Assembly: GCA_032717465.1 (NCBI GenBank) | Contig: CM064671.1 | Span: forward strand, 53,295,998-53,359,997 | Source: Coenobita brevimanus | Taxonomy: Eukaryota; Arthropoda; Malacostraca; Decapoda; Coenobitidae | Length of the DNA stretch: 64,000 nucleotides | Direction of reading: 5' to 3' | Shown: piece by piece, positions 22,640 to 34,010 of the stretch | Position numbering within the stretch: position 1 is the stretch's first letter | Layout of the letters: each line of letters begins with the position of its first letter | Program-made: the position numbers and the translations under genes | Notes under the pieces: generated by a model | What the model saw: the letters and a program-made list of their open reading frames with translations, nothing else | What the model was told of the DNA's origin: nothing | Database searches by the model: none

Positions 22640-23030
22640 TCGACTGTACAGTTGCGGTCATAATTAATCACCTATCCTCTGGTACTCCTTGCCTCAAACT
22701 GATTCCTTTATGCGAGGCAAGTCACAGTGGAGTAAAAGGGGCTGAGAGGGAGGGGCGACAGAGGGCAGGGAAGGTGGCTGGGGAGACCAGTGATGGTGCT
22801 CGGGTGGAGTGAGGGAGGGGAGGGAGAATGAAATGCGAAGTGGTGGTCACATTATTTGTCTATTTTCTTTCATTCAGGGCATGATATACAGGAGTTAATG
22901 TTTGGTAGATAATGCTGCATTACACCTTGTATAGCGGTGTCAGATAATCTTTACATAAGTGGTGATATCAAGTGCTGGCTCGTTAAAGAAATACTGTATA
23001 GGCCTACTGACGTGACAGATCAAACATTAG
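22640..23030 (+). repeat. Left arm of a second inverted repeat
   Basis: The reverse complement of 23500-23765 matches through aatcacctatcctc.ggt, ctcctttat, ggctgagaggga, agtgatggtgct, ggtgtcagataa and gtggtgatatcaag.gctggc, with gaps. Confidence 0.85.
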
Positions 23031-23499
23031 TGCAGAGCCAGAAGTTTCCAGCACAACACATTATTGCCTTGTCCACCAATTTGTAACTAGCTTTTTTTTT
23101 TTTTTTTTTTTCAGAGGAAAATATCATTCCGATGTGATGGGAGGATGTTGGGGTTGTTGGACGGCCATTCACACCCATATTGGCAAGAAGTCGAAGCAAT
23201 AGATTATGACAGATATCGTTATTATATCCACCCAGGTTTATATACCTTTTGTGCACAGTTATTGTAATTAGCCTTTTTATACAGAGATACCAGAAAATAG
23301 TTGACATGATGGTGATTGTATACACTATGTGTATACCGAGAGGATTATCACATTTACTGTGGACACAGCCATGTCAAAGGTTGCATATGATATTAAGTTC
23401 CAAAATTCATTACATGAGAGGGTAGAGGACTTTTCTTTAACAATCATTAAGGGAGTCAAAGCTATCCAGTTTCCATTCTGCGTCCGAAGTAAAAAAACA
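23031..23499. other. Spacer of the second inverted repeat
   Basis: Contains a poly-T run at about 23090-23111. No gene or transposase recognised. Confidence 0.5.
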
Positions 23500-23765
23500 C
23501 AGTAATGTTTGAGTCACATTAGTACATTTCTTTCACGAGCCAGCCCTTGATATCACCACTCTAATGTTTGTTATCTGACGCCACCATGCAAGGTGTCCCA
23601 GCACCATCACTCGTCCCCTCCCATCCATCGTTTCTTCTCTCTCTCTGGCCACTCCCTCTCAGCCTCTCTTACTTCGCTGTTACTTGCCAGGTATAAAGGA
23701 GCCAGCTTAGGGCACGGGGAACCGGAGGATAGGTGATTATTTATGAACTCGACTGTACCCTAGTC
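23500..23765 (-). repeat. Right arm of the second inverted repeat
   Basis: Inverted, somewhat shortened copy of 22640-23030. Confidence 0.85.
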
Positions 23766-24027
23766 CTCCATTGTGGGGCTGTAATGGAAGAGGCAACCTC
23801 CTGGCACTCGGGAAAACAGGAGCTTTTAATCATACCCAGTGCACTTCCTCAATTCACTGGGTTGAAATAAATTTGTACTGGAACAAGAAAATTCGTCTAT
23901 ACTACCATTACTCTACTAGGTCTCGAACAGGAGACTCTAAGATGTGTTAATTGAACAGGCTCCTTTCAACACACTGATGCTAAACACAAAGCAGTACCTG
24001 TAATGCACAAGAACTGTGATACGTAAT

Positions 24028-24284
24028 TAGTCACGGCACACAACACTGAGGGTGTCATTATCGTACCCTGCCAACCTACCCATCATCAGTGCGTCCGATT
24101 TCTTGTATAATATGGATGCATGTGATTCGTTTATAATATGTTCGTGTATAATAATATTCGTGTAAAATATATTCGTGTATAATATTATGAGTCGTGTGTA
24201 ACACGATACGAAATCAGACGCACTGTTGACCTGTAAGTTGCCAGGGTACGATAATGACAACCTCAGAATCGTGTGCTGCTACTA
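24028..24284. mobile_element. Foldback MITE-like element (~257 bp)
   Basis: The two ends are inverted copies of about 75 bases, sharing ctgagg.tgtcattatcgta, ccctg.caac and cagtgcgtc.gatttc. An AT-rich loop of ttcgtgtataata-type repeats lies between them. No coding capacity. Confidence 0.8.
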
Positions 24285-25190
24285 TAATGAACATCCTGCA
24301 TATTATCTTGTTCTGGTATCAGTGCTGATCTGTAATATAAATTAGGTTAAGGATACCAAACCCGATACTTCACTAATATTTATTTAATGCGCATGAAGTA
24401 GAATGGGTGATCTAGCCAACATCACCCTCATAATTTAAAGGACAGCCAGCCGTATTGTGTCGATACCGATGTGCAAATGAACTTCAGGTGGTATAGTCCA
24501 TTTACATTAGCCTGGCCTAATATTCCATCCTTTTGTATCTTATTTCACATACTAAATTGCGGGAGAAGGCAAATCTACAATTCTACATCCTTCAGAAATA
24601 ACTTCAACACCACTAACTCCAGATTTTAGTGTTAATCTCTTGTTGCAGATCAACAAAAAAGATGGAGAGAGAGCATTCTTAGGTGAGGTTAAAGTAAAAC
24701 AGGTATAAGTGAGGATCTGTACCGACAGTTAATAGTTTGGGTGTAAATGAGTGGAAAGACTTGAGAGAAGAAGCTCAGCAAACAGCACCACAGCAGAGGC
24801 AACGCCACCCACTGCCACTACCAGGAACATTCCCTGCAAAAACAATGTTACCAGTAATACTGTATTACTAATAATAATACTGTATTATTAATGTAATGTG
24901 CCTGCCTCACTCCTTGATTCGGGGTGATAGGGTTTGCATTGAAAACTGTTTTTAACGTCAGTTAAGGTGTACTTAGAATTATATAAAGGTATACACTTAT
25001 TACAGTAAGAATAAATGATGTTGTTATACGTGTACAGAGACTTAGGATACAGATTTAAGGCTAAGTTTGTTATTAGGTTACTAAGCTGCTCTATAAATGT
25101 GCATGGAAATAATATAACACATTGCAGTGTAGTAGCGTTTTAAGCAGGATAGCAGATAGAGCACTGCAAGTGTGAGATATAATATATCTG
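24285..25190. other. Non-coding, nothing recognised
   Basis: AT-rich sequence. No supported feature apart from a short ataatactgtattactaata-like repeat near 24850-24895. Confidence 0.5.
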
Positions 25191-25309
25191 TTTTTTTTTT
25201 TTTTAGTTATGGTTTTATGGCCATCGCCCACTATGACGGGCATTAAGCCAAATAAGATCTATAACCACAATAAGTCATCAGAGCACCTGCAGTGCACATG
25301 ACGTCCAAT
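25191..25309 (-). other. 3' flank with poly(A) run of the cold-shock reading frame
   Basis: On the minus strand about 105 bases after the second stop codon lead into a run of about 14 A (plus-strand T run at 25191-25204). This is what a retroposed mRNA 3' end would look like, although a poly-A LINE-type tail of another repeat is possible. Confidence 0.5.
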
Positions 25310-26497
25310 CTAGGAGGCCAAGCGGGGTGGGAGCATGAAATAAAACGCTCTTATATCGGATAGACGTATCTCCTTCCCCTTGACAATCAGACTGGGTGGA
25401 ATTCCTTCACCCAGGTTGGCTGCCAGGAGCAGACCGCAGAGGTTGGAGTGGGTCATGGATCCGAGCCGATAAGACCAGGTGTGGGCGTCGAGTTTCACGA
25501 GGTGATAGTAGGTGGACAGGTTTATCCGATCCTTATAGTTCACGATAAGAGGGCGAGATGAGCTGCACTCCTCTGCCTGAGGAGGGGAGGGCTCATCAAC
25601 CTCCTCCCTGACCGAGAAGCTGGTCGAGGCATCTTTGGCCATGGACAGAGAGGCAGAAGAGTCCCGCTTCTCCTCGGTCAATGACGGCCGTTGGTGGACA
25701 TCAACTGCAGCCTGGATCGTCATCATATCCGGAGCCGGATCGGTGATCTGTTTAACAGTCCTCCTGTTGAGGGAAGCATGCAGCCTCAGCCTTTTCTGCG
25801 GTGTTGTGCAGGGGGCAGCAGGTTGCAGCTGCCAGGCCTGATGCTAATGATGGTGAGGAACAGAATGTACATTGCAGGCGAAGTACTTGGGGATGACAAG
25901 GTGAGGCAGCCCATTCTCCTCAAAGATCCTGGGGAGAAGAACACATAAAGTCCCCTTGTCACCCCTACAAAAAGCCTTCACTGTCGTGATGTGCATCCCC
26001 AGAACGGAGCTTATCTCCCTAGGACTGACAGGATCCCTGGCCTGGCGTCCCTGGGCCACGAGATGCGGCTGTGCATAGGTAGAACCCTGCACAGCCATGC
26101 CTCCCAGTCCAATAACATCCTGATCCTCAGGACCCAAGGGAGTCACAAAGACACAAAACTCCACCTGCTCACCGTCCACAAGGGAGCACTGGAATGCCTT
26201 AGGATTTAGTGCAATGACAGCCTGGCGGTGCACGAAAACATCAGCACCAGTATCCAGACACTTGATGAAACCATATCCCGCCCTGACATTGAACCAAACC
26301 ATGGTTTCTTTGATCTTATGGGCCACCGGAGACTGAATTCTGTTCTTTGTCCCCCTCAGTGGGTCGCAGGCAGTAGCAGGAGACGTGACATCCATGGCTG
26401 CCGATCGTCCTCTCCAATATAATGATAACAGATGGCATTCTTCATATGTGAGGAAACTGAACAGGAGATGGCAAACATTGATTATAATCAATGACAC
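25310..26497 (-). pseudogene. Cold-shock-domain (Y-box-like) protein frame with one in-frame TAG
   Basis: A single minus-strand frame runs from 26497 to 25310 (about 395 codons) interrupted only by TAG at 25846-25844. Met35 (26395) is the better start because the first 34 residues are hydrophobic and unlike the family. About residues 58-140 form a cold-shock domain: MVWFNVRAGYGFI (RNP1 core GYGFI), DVFVHRQAV (RNP2 VFVH), the NPK...DGEQVEF block and GLGGMAVQGS matching the Y-box GPGGxPVKGS. Family members bind single-stranded DNA and mRNA. The rest of the frame, including an acidic Ser/Glu/Pro stretch and a C-terminal SMTHSNLCGLLLAANLGEG block, is not recognised. No introns are visible and a poly(A) follows, so a retrocopy is likely. 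Whether the TAG is a null mutation, an error or readthrough is open. Confidence 0.65.
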
Positions 26498-26943
26498 TCA
26501 AGGAGAGTGTGAACTTAATTGTGCTTTTCACTTAATCTACATAAACTGTTGCTGATGTTTAATTCCGATTTGCCTGGCTGAACAGGCCCGTCGATCACAG
26601 GCAAGCAAATGCTTCAGTGGAGCCATCCTATTCGTACAGTATTGTACATATTCCATGGTGGAATCCGAAGTCCCCTTGTGGTATAGAGCTTCTCGCATGT
26701 GTTGGGCCAGGATCATTCCTCACAGCGAGGTCCAGGAAAAAAAAGAGTTTTAGCTTCTGGCTGGACTGCGCAACTGTTTTCCTCTACACAGAGTGCACAG
26801 AAATACCAAGTGTAGCCTTCTCATAAGCACCTCCAAGCATTTGTAATTTGATTTGGAATATTCTTTAACATGATTTACAAGTATTTGATAAAATTTCTCA
26901 AAAAATGATGGAACTATATTTCTATTGTGTACACAACAGTTCG

Positions 26944-26946
<3 letters not shown>
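26498..26946. other. Non-coding, nothing recognised
   Basis: Upstream side of the cold-shock frame. No promoter or exon that can be supported. Confidence 0.5.

Positions 26947-27026
<80 letters not shown>
26947..27026. repeat. (AT)n array abutting the LTR
   Basis: About 40 AT units end directly at the TGTTAC start of the LTR at 27027. Confidence 0.97.
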
Positions 27027-27030
<4 letters not shown>

Positions 27031-27814
27031 ACGGAACAGAGAAAGATAATGTACAGTTTAAGTGAGAATACTAAAAATCACTACTGTCCCGTAAAGTTCC
27101 AGGTTCAAAACAAAGAGTTAGGTAAAATTACAAGTTAAAGTTTAATGCTCAAACTAACAACAAAACATTCAGGACTCATAAGGATAATGTAATGGCAAAA
27201 AACAGGTTAAATATATGGTTAACTGCAATAGCCTCTATTAACACAAAATTAGCAAGAGTAAATTTATCTAAGTCAGCCCTGATTAAATGACAATACTAGA
27301 TAATACTCAGTGAATGCAAGATATATTATTACAGATACAAAATATTATTAATGATGGCTGACAATAAGAACCTTACATGAATTACAAAAACCTCACTAGG
27401 CCTACAAATTAACACCTTACGCTACACAGTACAAGAAAAAATGCAATAACAGTTATACTCAAATTACACAGCTGCTAGATGGTTGGAGACTTCCTGAGCA
27501 CTCACAATAATAACAACTGTACAGGGGAGGACAGAGATGTGAACAAAATGAGGAGTAGATCTAAGTGGCAATAATGCAGAGACTGAGCTCATTATATAGG
27601 GGCCGGCAGAGCTTGATACAACTTGTAAGAAGGACGCGCAAATGAAGCCATGGGGACAGAGTTGACAATCCTGCTCTGAACAACAGAAAGAACGACTTAC
27701 TCTACTATAACGGTAGAAAGGGGGGACTGAGGTAGAACACGCTCGTGATCAAACATGCAGCATACTGTACGTTAGAATTACACAAAGGATGATGAAATCA
27801 TAGGCTATGTAACA
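27027..27814 (-). repeat. 3' LTR of the Gmr1-like element (788 bp)
   Basis: The ends are perfect short inverted repeats TGTTAC...GTAACA, typical of LTRs, and on the inner side a purine tract adjoins exactly. The minus strand has a TATATAA box at 27598-27592 followed by a CTCAGTCTC initiator-like stretch. No 5' partner LTR lies in the window. Confidence 0.8.
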
Positions 27815-27823
27815 CCTCCCCAC
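27815..27823 (-). promoter_or_regulatory. Polypurine tract
   Basis: GTGGGGAGG on the minus strand sits immediately 5' of the LTR TGTTAC start, where plus-strand DNA synthesis is primed in LTR retroelements. Confidence 0.8.
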
Positions 27824-27875
27824 AAAGAAAAAGAAATTTACAAAGGAAATTTCTTATTACTCTAAAACAATCTGT

Positions 27876-28380
27876 CTAAAGTCTAGATAAGCAATCTGCA
27901 ATAACATTTTCTTTCCCCTTGACATGTTGTATGTCTAATGAATACTCCTGAAGAAGTAGACTCCATCTTGTCAATCTCTGATTTTTATCTTTAAACTTAC
28001 TAAGGAATTTCAGTGGGTTATGATCGGTATAAATGACTATGGGGTCAAAACCAGAACACAAATAAAATGAAAAATGCTGTAAACCCAAAATCAAGGCCAA
28101 AAGCTCTTTCTCAATAGTTGAGTAGTTCTTTTGAGGTGGAGTGAACTTCTTACTGTAATAAGATACAGGGTGTTCAATACCCTGATCATCCTCTTGCAGC
28201 AAAACAGCCCCAGCTCCTGTATCACTTGCATCAACAGCCATCTTAAAAGGCCTAGCAAAATTTGGAGTAGCGAGCACTGGCTGACTTAATTGGTTAGCTT
28301 TAAGTTTGCTGAAAGAGGATTCACAGTTATCGGTCCATACAAATTTAACTCCCTTTTTCAGTAGGTCGGTAAGCGGTGAT
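27876..28380 (-). pseudogene. pol: RNase H domain of the Gmr1-like element
   Basis: The frame contains the connecting segment then MAVDASDTGAGAVLLQED (first catalytic Asp), FTPPQKNYSTIEKELLALI (catalytic Glu) and VIYTDHNPLKFL (second Asp). It ends with LTRWSLLLQEYSLDIQHVKG, KENVIADCLSRL and a stop just before the polypurine tract. It degrades the RNA strand of the replication hybrid. The upstream joint to RT is out of frame near 28380, where the RT frame drifts into VLNFSILYHRL and stops. The domain itself looks intact. Confidence 0.85.
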
Positions 28381-29686
28381 ACAGAATTGAAAAGTTAAGA
28401 ACAAATCTCCGGTAATAACCTACCATTCCCAAAAATCTTTGTAGCTCTTTCCTACTTTTAGGTCTGGGAAGATCACTCATAACCTGAACCTTAGCTCCTG
28501 GTGGTGCAACATGTCCATCACCAATTACGTACCCAAGGTACTGAACTTTAGCTTGACCAAACTCACACTTTGACAAATTAGCTACAAGATTAGCCTGAAC
28601 CAAACGCTCAAGAAATTTACTGACATGGCATAGGTGATCTTTCCAGTTGTCACTGAAGATTAATACATCATCAATATAAACAACACACCCTGCCAAACCC
28701 TCTGTTACAACATTCATGAGCTTCTGAAATGTGGCTGGTGCATTCTTCATACCATATGGCATTACAGAACATGCAAAAGTCTTTCCTAGTGTTACTAAAC
28801 ATGAGATCTCCCTAGCACGTTCAGTCATAGGTACTTGCCAGTATCCCTTTAACAAATCAAACTCACTTATGTACCTAGCCTTTCCAATCTTGTCTATGCA
28901 ATATTCCACACAAGGGAGAGGGTAAGTGTCTGTTTTGGTTATCTGATTAACACGTCTGTAGTCAATGCAAAGCCGCTGTGACCCACCTGGCTTAGGGACT
29001 AGAGTGACAGGAGAACTCCACTCGCTCTGACAGGGCTCAATCATCTTGTGGTCCAACAGGTAGCCAAGCTCCTTCTCGATGAGAGGAACTTTCACTGGGT
29101 TCACACGGTAAGGAGGCAATTTAATTGGCTTTGCGTCTCCAACATCGACATCATGCATCAACACAGTGGTTCTTCCTGGAGTGGCACGGAACACTTGCGG
29201 GTACTCCTGCAGTAATGCCGAAAACTCCTGCCTTTCCTCGGGAGGTAGATGAGAAAACTTAGTCTGGAGATCATTCATGATATCAGGATTCTTCCCCAAA
29301 CTATCACTCAGGCTCATACTGCATGGGAGAGCTTCACTTGCAGACTCGGGTGGAACAGCTACAGTGCAGACTGGATTATTTTCGTCCCGCCTGTGATATA
29401 ACTTTAGCACGTTGATGTGACAAAGTTGCTTGTTCTTTCCACTATCTGGTGTGGCGATGACATAGTTGACATCACTGAGTTTCTTCTCCACGAAATAAGG
29501 ACCACTAAACTTGGCTTGAAGAGGTTGCCCATGCACTGGTAGCAGAATCAAAACCTGATCTCCTGGCTGAAAGTGGCGTAACCTGGACTTCTTATCATAC
29601 CAAGTCTTCATCTTCTCCTGAGCAGCTCCTAAATTCTCTCTCGCCAGCTGTAAAGCAGTGGACAGCCGTTCTTTGAACTTCATCAC
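28381..29686 (-). pseudogene. pol: Integrase C-terminus plus reverse transcriptase (Gmr1-like)
   Basis: One open frame of over 430 codons joins two domains. Residues ~1-110 are the integrase C-terminal part: YDKKSRLRHFQPGDQVLIL and the GPY/F motif FSGPYFVEKKL. After a variable linker, residues ~165-440 are a Ty3/gypsy RT: LPPYRVNP, LDHKMIEPCQSEWSSPV, RLCIDYRRVNQ (catalytic Asp), SEFDLLKGYWQVPM, MPYGMKNAPATFQKLMN, VVYIDDVLIF (catalytic YIDD) and LGYVIG...FLGMVGYYRR. Having both in one frame proves the integrase-first order is not an assembly of two elements. The frame ends at a frameshift before RNase H. Confidence 0.92.
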
Positions 29687-30613
29687 ATACTCCAGCAGGT
29701 TGACGTCATCTTCCTCCGACAGCCAGCATTCCTTGAGTAACTTAAGAGGTCCTCTTACTTAATGGCCAAACAGTAGTTCAAAAGGTGAGAAGCCCAGTGA
29801 TTCATTTGGAGATTCTCTTGCGGCAAATACAACGAATGGAAGACCTTTATCCCAGTCTTTCTGATGTTCCAAACAGTATTTCTTGAGCATCGATTTGAGT
29901 GTTTGATGATATCTCTCCTACGCTCCTTGGGTCTGGGGATGGTAAGCTGAAGACGTGATCTGGGTGATGCCCAACTCTTTCAGAGACTGCTTGAAAACAT
30001 TTGACATGAAATTACTTCCCCGGTCTGACTGTACCTTCTTTGGCAGACCAAACTTTGTGAAGAACCCTAGCATTTCCTTAACCACGTTCTTTGCTGAGAT
30101 ATTTCTAAGTGGAATGGCTTCAGGATAACGAGTAGCCATATCAATCAGGGTCAACACATAAGAAAATCCTGAGGAAGTCTTAGGAAGAGGGCCCACAATA
30201 TCCACCAACACACGGGTGAATGGCGCCTCAAAAGGAGGAATGGGAACTAGAGGTGCAACCTTTTCGGTCTGATTACACTTCCTCACAACTTGACAGGTGT
30301 GACAAGACTTACAATACCAGGAAACTTCCCTGAAGATACCTGGCCAGTAGAAGTGTTTCAAAATGCGTGCCACAGTCTTCCTAACTCCAAGGTGTCCTGC
30401 CAAACTGGAATCATGAGCCATTCTAATGATATCCTGCCTACAAACACGAGGGATGACAACTTGATGTACAACCTCCCATTCACAGTCGGCTGATGCTGTT
30501 GGGGGTCTTCACTTCCTCATAAGTACTCCTGACTTAAAATGATAACAAGTAGAAGCACCGGCTGACTCTTCCTCACTGCAAGCAGAGTTAGCTAGACCTT
30601 TCAACTCAGTGTC

Positions 30614-30616
<3 letters not shown>
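29687..30616 (-). pseudogene. pol: Integrase zinc-finger and catalytic core (Gmr1-like)
   Basis: The minus-strand frame is readable from the (TA)n boundary: a linker, then WEVVHQVVIPRVCRQD, then the HHCC zinc finger (MAHDSSLAGHLG...CKSCHTC). The core has FTRVLVDIVGPLP (first Asp) and KVQSDRGSNFMSN (second Asp), then SSAYHPQTQGA directly before a TAG at 29920-29918. The segment with the third acidic residue follows the stop in the same frame and leads into the next entry after a TAA near 29762. A further TGA lies near 30510. Integrase joins the DNA copy to the genome. This one is inactivated by the stops. Confidence 0.88.
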
Positions 30617-30980
<364 letters not shown>

Positions 30981-30982
<2 letters not shown>

Positions 30983-31299
30983 TTATCATCATTCCCACCC
31001 TATAGCAGCGTGAGGTGTAGCAACGTCCAGAGAGGCCAAGTCTGGCCAATCCAATGGGCCATCCTTCCACTGAATCATCATTCAAGCCACCTGAATCCTG
31101 GCTTTACCTGATAATGCCAAAAACATTCACCACATTCTGTTGCTTCACGTAAACGTATCCAATATATAATGCTTATAAATTGCTGACTCAGTGCTAATTG
31201 TTCAACGGTATTGCAAGTTTTCATGGCTGGCAAGAATGTGGCAATGGCAGGATGGAAAAATCCCCTAATTATGTAGTGGAATGACGTAAGTGGTTATTC

Positions 31300-31300
<1 letters not shown>
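30981..31300. other. Non-coding, nothing recognised
   Basis: Unique sequence between two simple arrays. No gene supported. Confidence 0.5.

Positions 31301-31342
<42 letters not shown>
31301..31342. repeat. (AC)n microsatellite
   Basis: About 21 AC units. Confidence 0.97.
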
Positions 31343-31346
<4 letters not shown>

Positions 31347-31479
31347 TGTGGTTTTGAATGCAGACGAGATCGGTAGTGGGAGATGGTTTTACCAGTGTTA
31401 TCGTGCAGTATAATCAAGAATGAACTCTGAATAGTCTAAAACTACAATACTAACTATTGCATTATGTTGTGTTTACAGT

Positions 31480-32520
31480 AGAAATGGCAGAGAGGCGCGG
31501 TAATGCGATGGGTGAAGGGAAGAGTGCAAACGATCCTGATCATTACCCTCCGTGGCCGTATCATCGGAATGTGAGAAGTGGGAAAATCAAGAGAAACTGC
31601 CCTCCTCACATGTGTCTCTGTCAGGACTGTGAATCGATGGATTCATCGGTGGCAAATGTAGGGCTCAGTGAAGACAAAGCCACGTAGTGGAAGACCTCGG
31701 GTTCTCACTGTCAAGATGTCGCCCGAATAGCGGACATGGTAAACGAGCACTCAAAGTGTTCAGCAGTTCAGGTTACTCGGACTTAACAGCTTCCTCCGGC
31801 CGACGAGAAGACGCATTCACGAGATGGGGATTCACTGTTACAGAAAGGCCAAGAAATAAAAACTCTCAAGCCAATAAAGAGATTAGACTAGGCCTTGCTT
31901 TATAGTATTAATGAGCTGATGTTGATTTTTTGAACTGTAAATGATTTATTGATGAGTGCTTGACGTCGGTGGAAACAGGGCTAGAACGTGCTGGAGACCA
32001 GTAAACACGCAGTATGAGATGAAAATTATACAGCTAGGCAAAAGTGGTTGGGTGAACCTATCATTTGGGGAATGGATGTGGACCGATGGACATGGAGAAC
32101 TGACGAAAACAGAAGGAATATTTGCAGGGCAAAAATACATTGACGTGTTAGAAAATGTTTTATTGCCATCCGTGCGAAATATGCAATCCCACTTCCTCAT
32201 CCTATTCGACTTGTTCATGACAGGAGTCCTGTGGATATGCGCACAGTGTTAAAGGATTGATTAAATCAGCACCCGGAAGTAGAAGTCAGCCATTGGTCCT
32301 CAAGGGTTGTGATCAAAATCCAATCGAGAAATTATGTACTATTATGTGCAAGGACCGGGACGTAAGTGAAGAATAAAGTGTTCAAGTTGTAGAATGTAAG
32401 GTCCTTTGGCTTGGGAGTCTGTGAGGAACCGTCCAAATATTTGTCATAATTTAGTGGCATCCCTAACCAGAAGGATTGATGAAGTTGTTGAAGCTCAAGG
32501 TGGCTGGACCTTGTATTGAT
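31480..32520 (+). pseudogene. Tc1-like transposase, nearly full length but degenerate
   Basis: Plus-strand pieces in several frames keep the order of a Tc1-like transposase. They begin with KTKPRSGRPRVLTVK (end of the DNA-binding domain). RRRIHEMGIHCYRKAKK follows, then the catalytic-core pieces VNLSFGEWMWTDGHGEL and GIFAGQKYIDVLENVLLPSV. A part around 32200-32350 matches the LNQHPEVEV...W-S block, and the end has NICHNLVASL, RRIDEVVEAQGGW. Numerous stops and frameshifts make it a pseudogene. The second and third catalytic acidic residues cannot be placed with confidence. It is a different subfamily from the copy at 19350-19815. Confidence 0.75.
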
Positions 32521-32529
32521 GTGTTTCCA

Positions 32530-33439
32530 TCATTTGAATGTTTGATGGTGTAATTTTCTTTGTTTCTGTGTGAGGTAGCTTTCGTAATGAAAAGTAATAC
32601 TGTATGTAGTATATAGGTATATACTGTAGGCAATGATTTACCAAGAGCCTAGCATTATGTTTATGTCAATATCATCATCATGTTTCCTAGGGTTACCATA
32701 ACTTAGTGTAATTATATATGAATGTGTTTTTCTTAATACAGTCAATGTGAGTTACTATGTAAGTAGTAATATTCCAAATCTATATCATAAATACACTAAC
32801 TACTTTGCTGTGTCAATAACAGTGTTTGATTGATATAAAAGCATTTGTTTAACTCATGTGTTTCAGTTTCCTCTAAATTAAAATTTGCTGAGCACCTTCT
32901 CCCGAAACCCTATTGAAATGATCAGGCTTTTGCCATAAGTCCTTCCTTATAGTTGAAGAGACTCAAAATCACGGTGGTATATCCGTAAGTGTGGTATGAA
33001 TCAAAACCTTGCTAAAGACCGGAAAGTATGACCATAATATAAACTAAGTTTATAATCCAATGATAACCGACGACTGGACCCTCTACAAACAAACCAACGT
33101 ATCACAGTTATGCGAACGATGATATAAAAAATGAAATACAAACTTATTGCTTCTATGCTGCGAGGACTGAGGAACATCATAGTACTAACCATGATTCTCT
33201 AAATCACCTTATAAAAAAAAGGTCTCACAGAGTATATAGTTGCCTGTATATCATCATGTTCATACTTATTAATATAATATAACCTTATCAGTGAATCATA
33301 TTGAGATCATGGCAATATTTGTTACTTATCGTTCCATGTATCTGGGCACTGAACCCTCCCTATGACTACGTCTCTTGCCACCCTGGCACGTCGCATCCCC
33401 CTCCTCCCGAAGCACCGTTGTTCGAACCTCAGTTGGTAA
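32530..33439. other. Non-coding, nothing recognised
   Basis: AT-rich. No frame, repeat boundary or RNA supported. Confidence 0.5.
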
Positions 33440-34010
33440 AGATTCATGTTGTGCCTGGGATCAGGACAGAACTTTTGACCGCCAGTGTACCATCGATAAA
33501 AAAAAAGTATCTTTACCCTAGGGTCTGGCAAGATGTGAAATACTTAGTCTCTGGTTCAATTGGTAGTGTTGGCATGCCCCTTTAATTCACAGAATGGTTG
33601 ATTTACCACTTAGTACAATGTTACTCCGACTAATCCAGCTATATATCTGTAAAATATATGATAACAACACAAATGAAGGATGCAGAGCGACATAACCGTG
33701 TCATTTCCCGTAAACCATAGCCCGTGTATCATAATGTCTCACTCTGAAAGGGTGCCGATACTTTTTTGTATCGATGGTACTGTTGCGGCCAGGTATTCCT
33801 TCCCACCCTGCTCTATCAAGCCTGTAGGTATGACATTGTCGTACACATACCATAAATGTATGCAGTACTGGCTGCTAGCAGATGCTGTGCAGTCATATTA
33901 TGTCGGCATTATGTTCCGAGATTGTGTGTGACGGTGCCTTAGTTACAGGTTAAAGATACCAGGGTGGGAATGAAAATCTGGCTGCAACTGTACATGGTCT
34001 TTCTGGAGTA
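33440..34010. repeat. Three scattered copies of a ~40-bp motif, mixed orientation
   Basis: gtaccatcgataaaaaaa (33487) recurs inverted as tttttgtatcgatggtac (33763). Next to the latter, ggccaggtattccttccc (33788) recurs inverted as gggtgggaatgaaaat.tgg (33960). The pieces look like fragments of one short repeat family inserted in both orientations. Confidence 0.5.

Noticed and set aside
28358..30421. Two separate LTR elements joined by chance to give integrase-first order
   Set aside because: Integrase C-terminus and RT share one uninterrupted frame, and the zinc finger and core are in line directly upstream.
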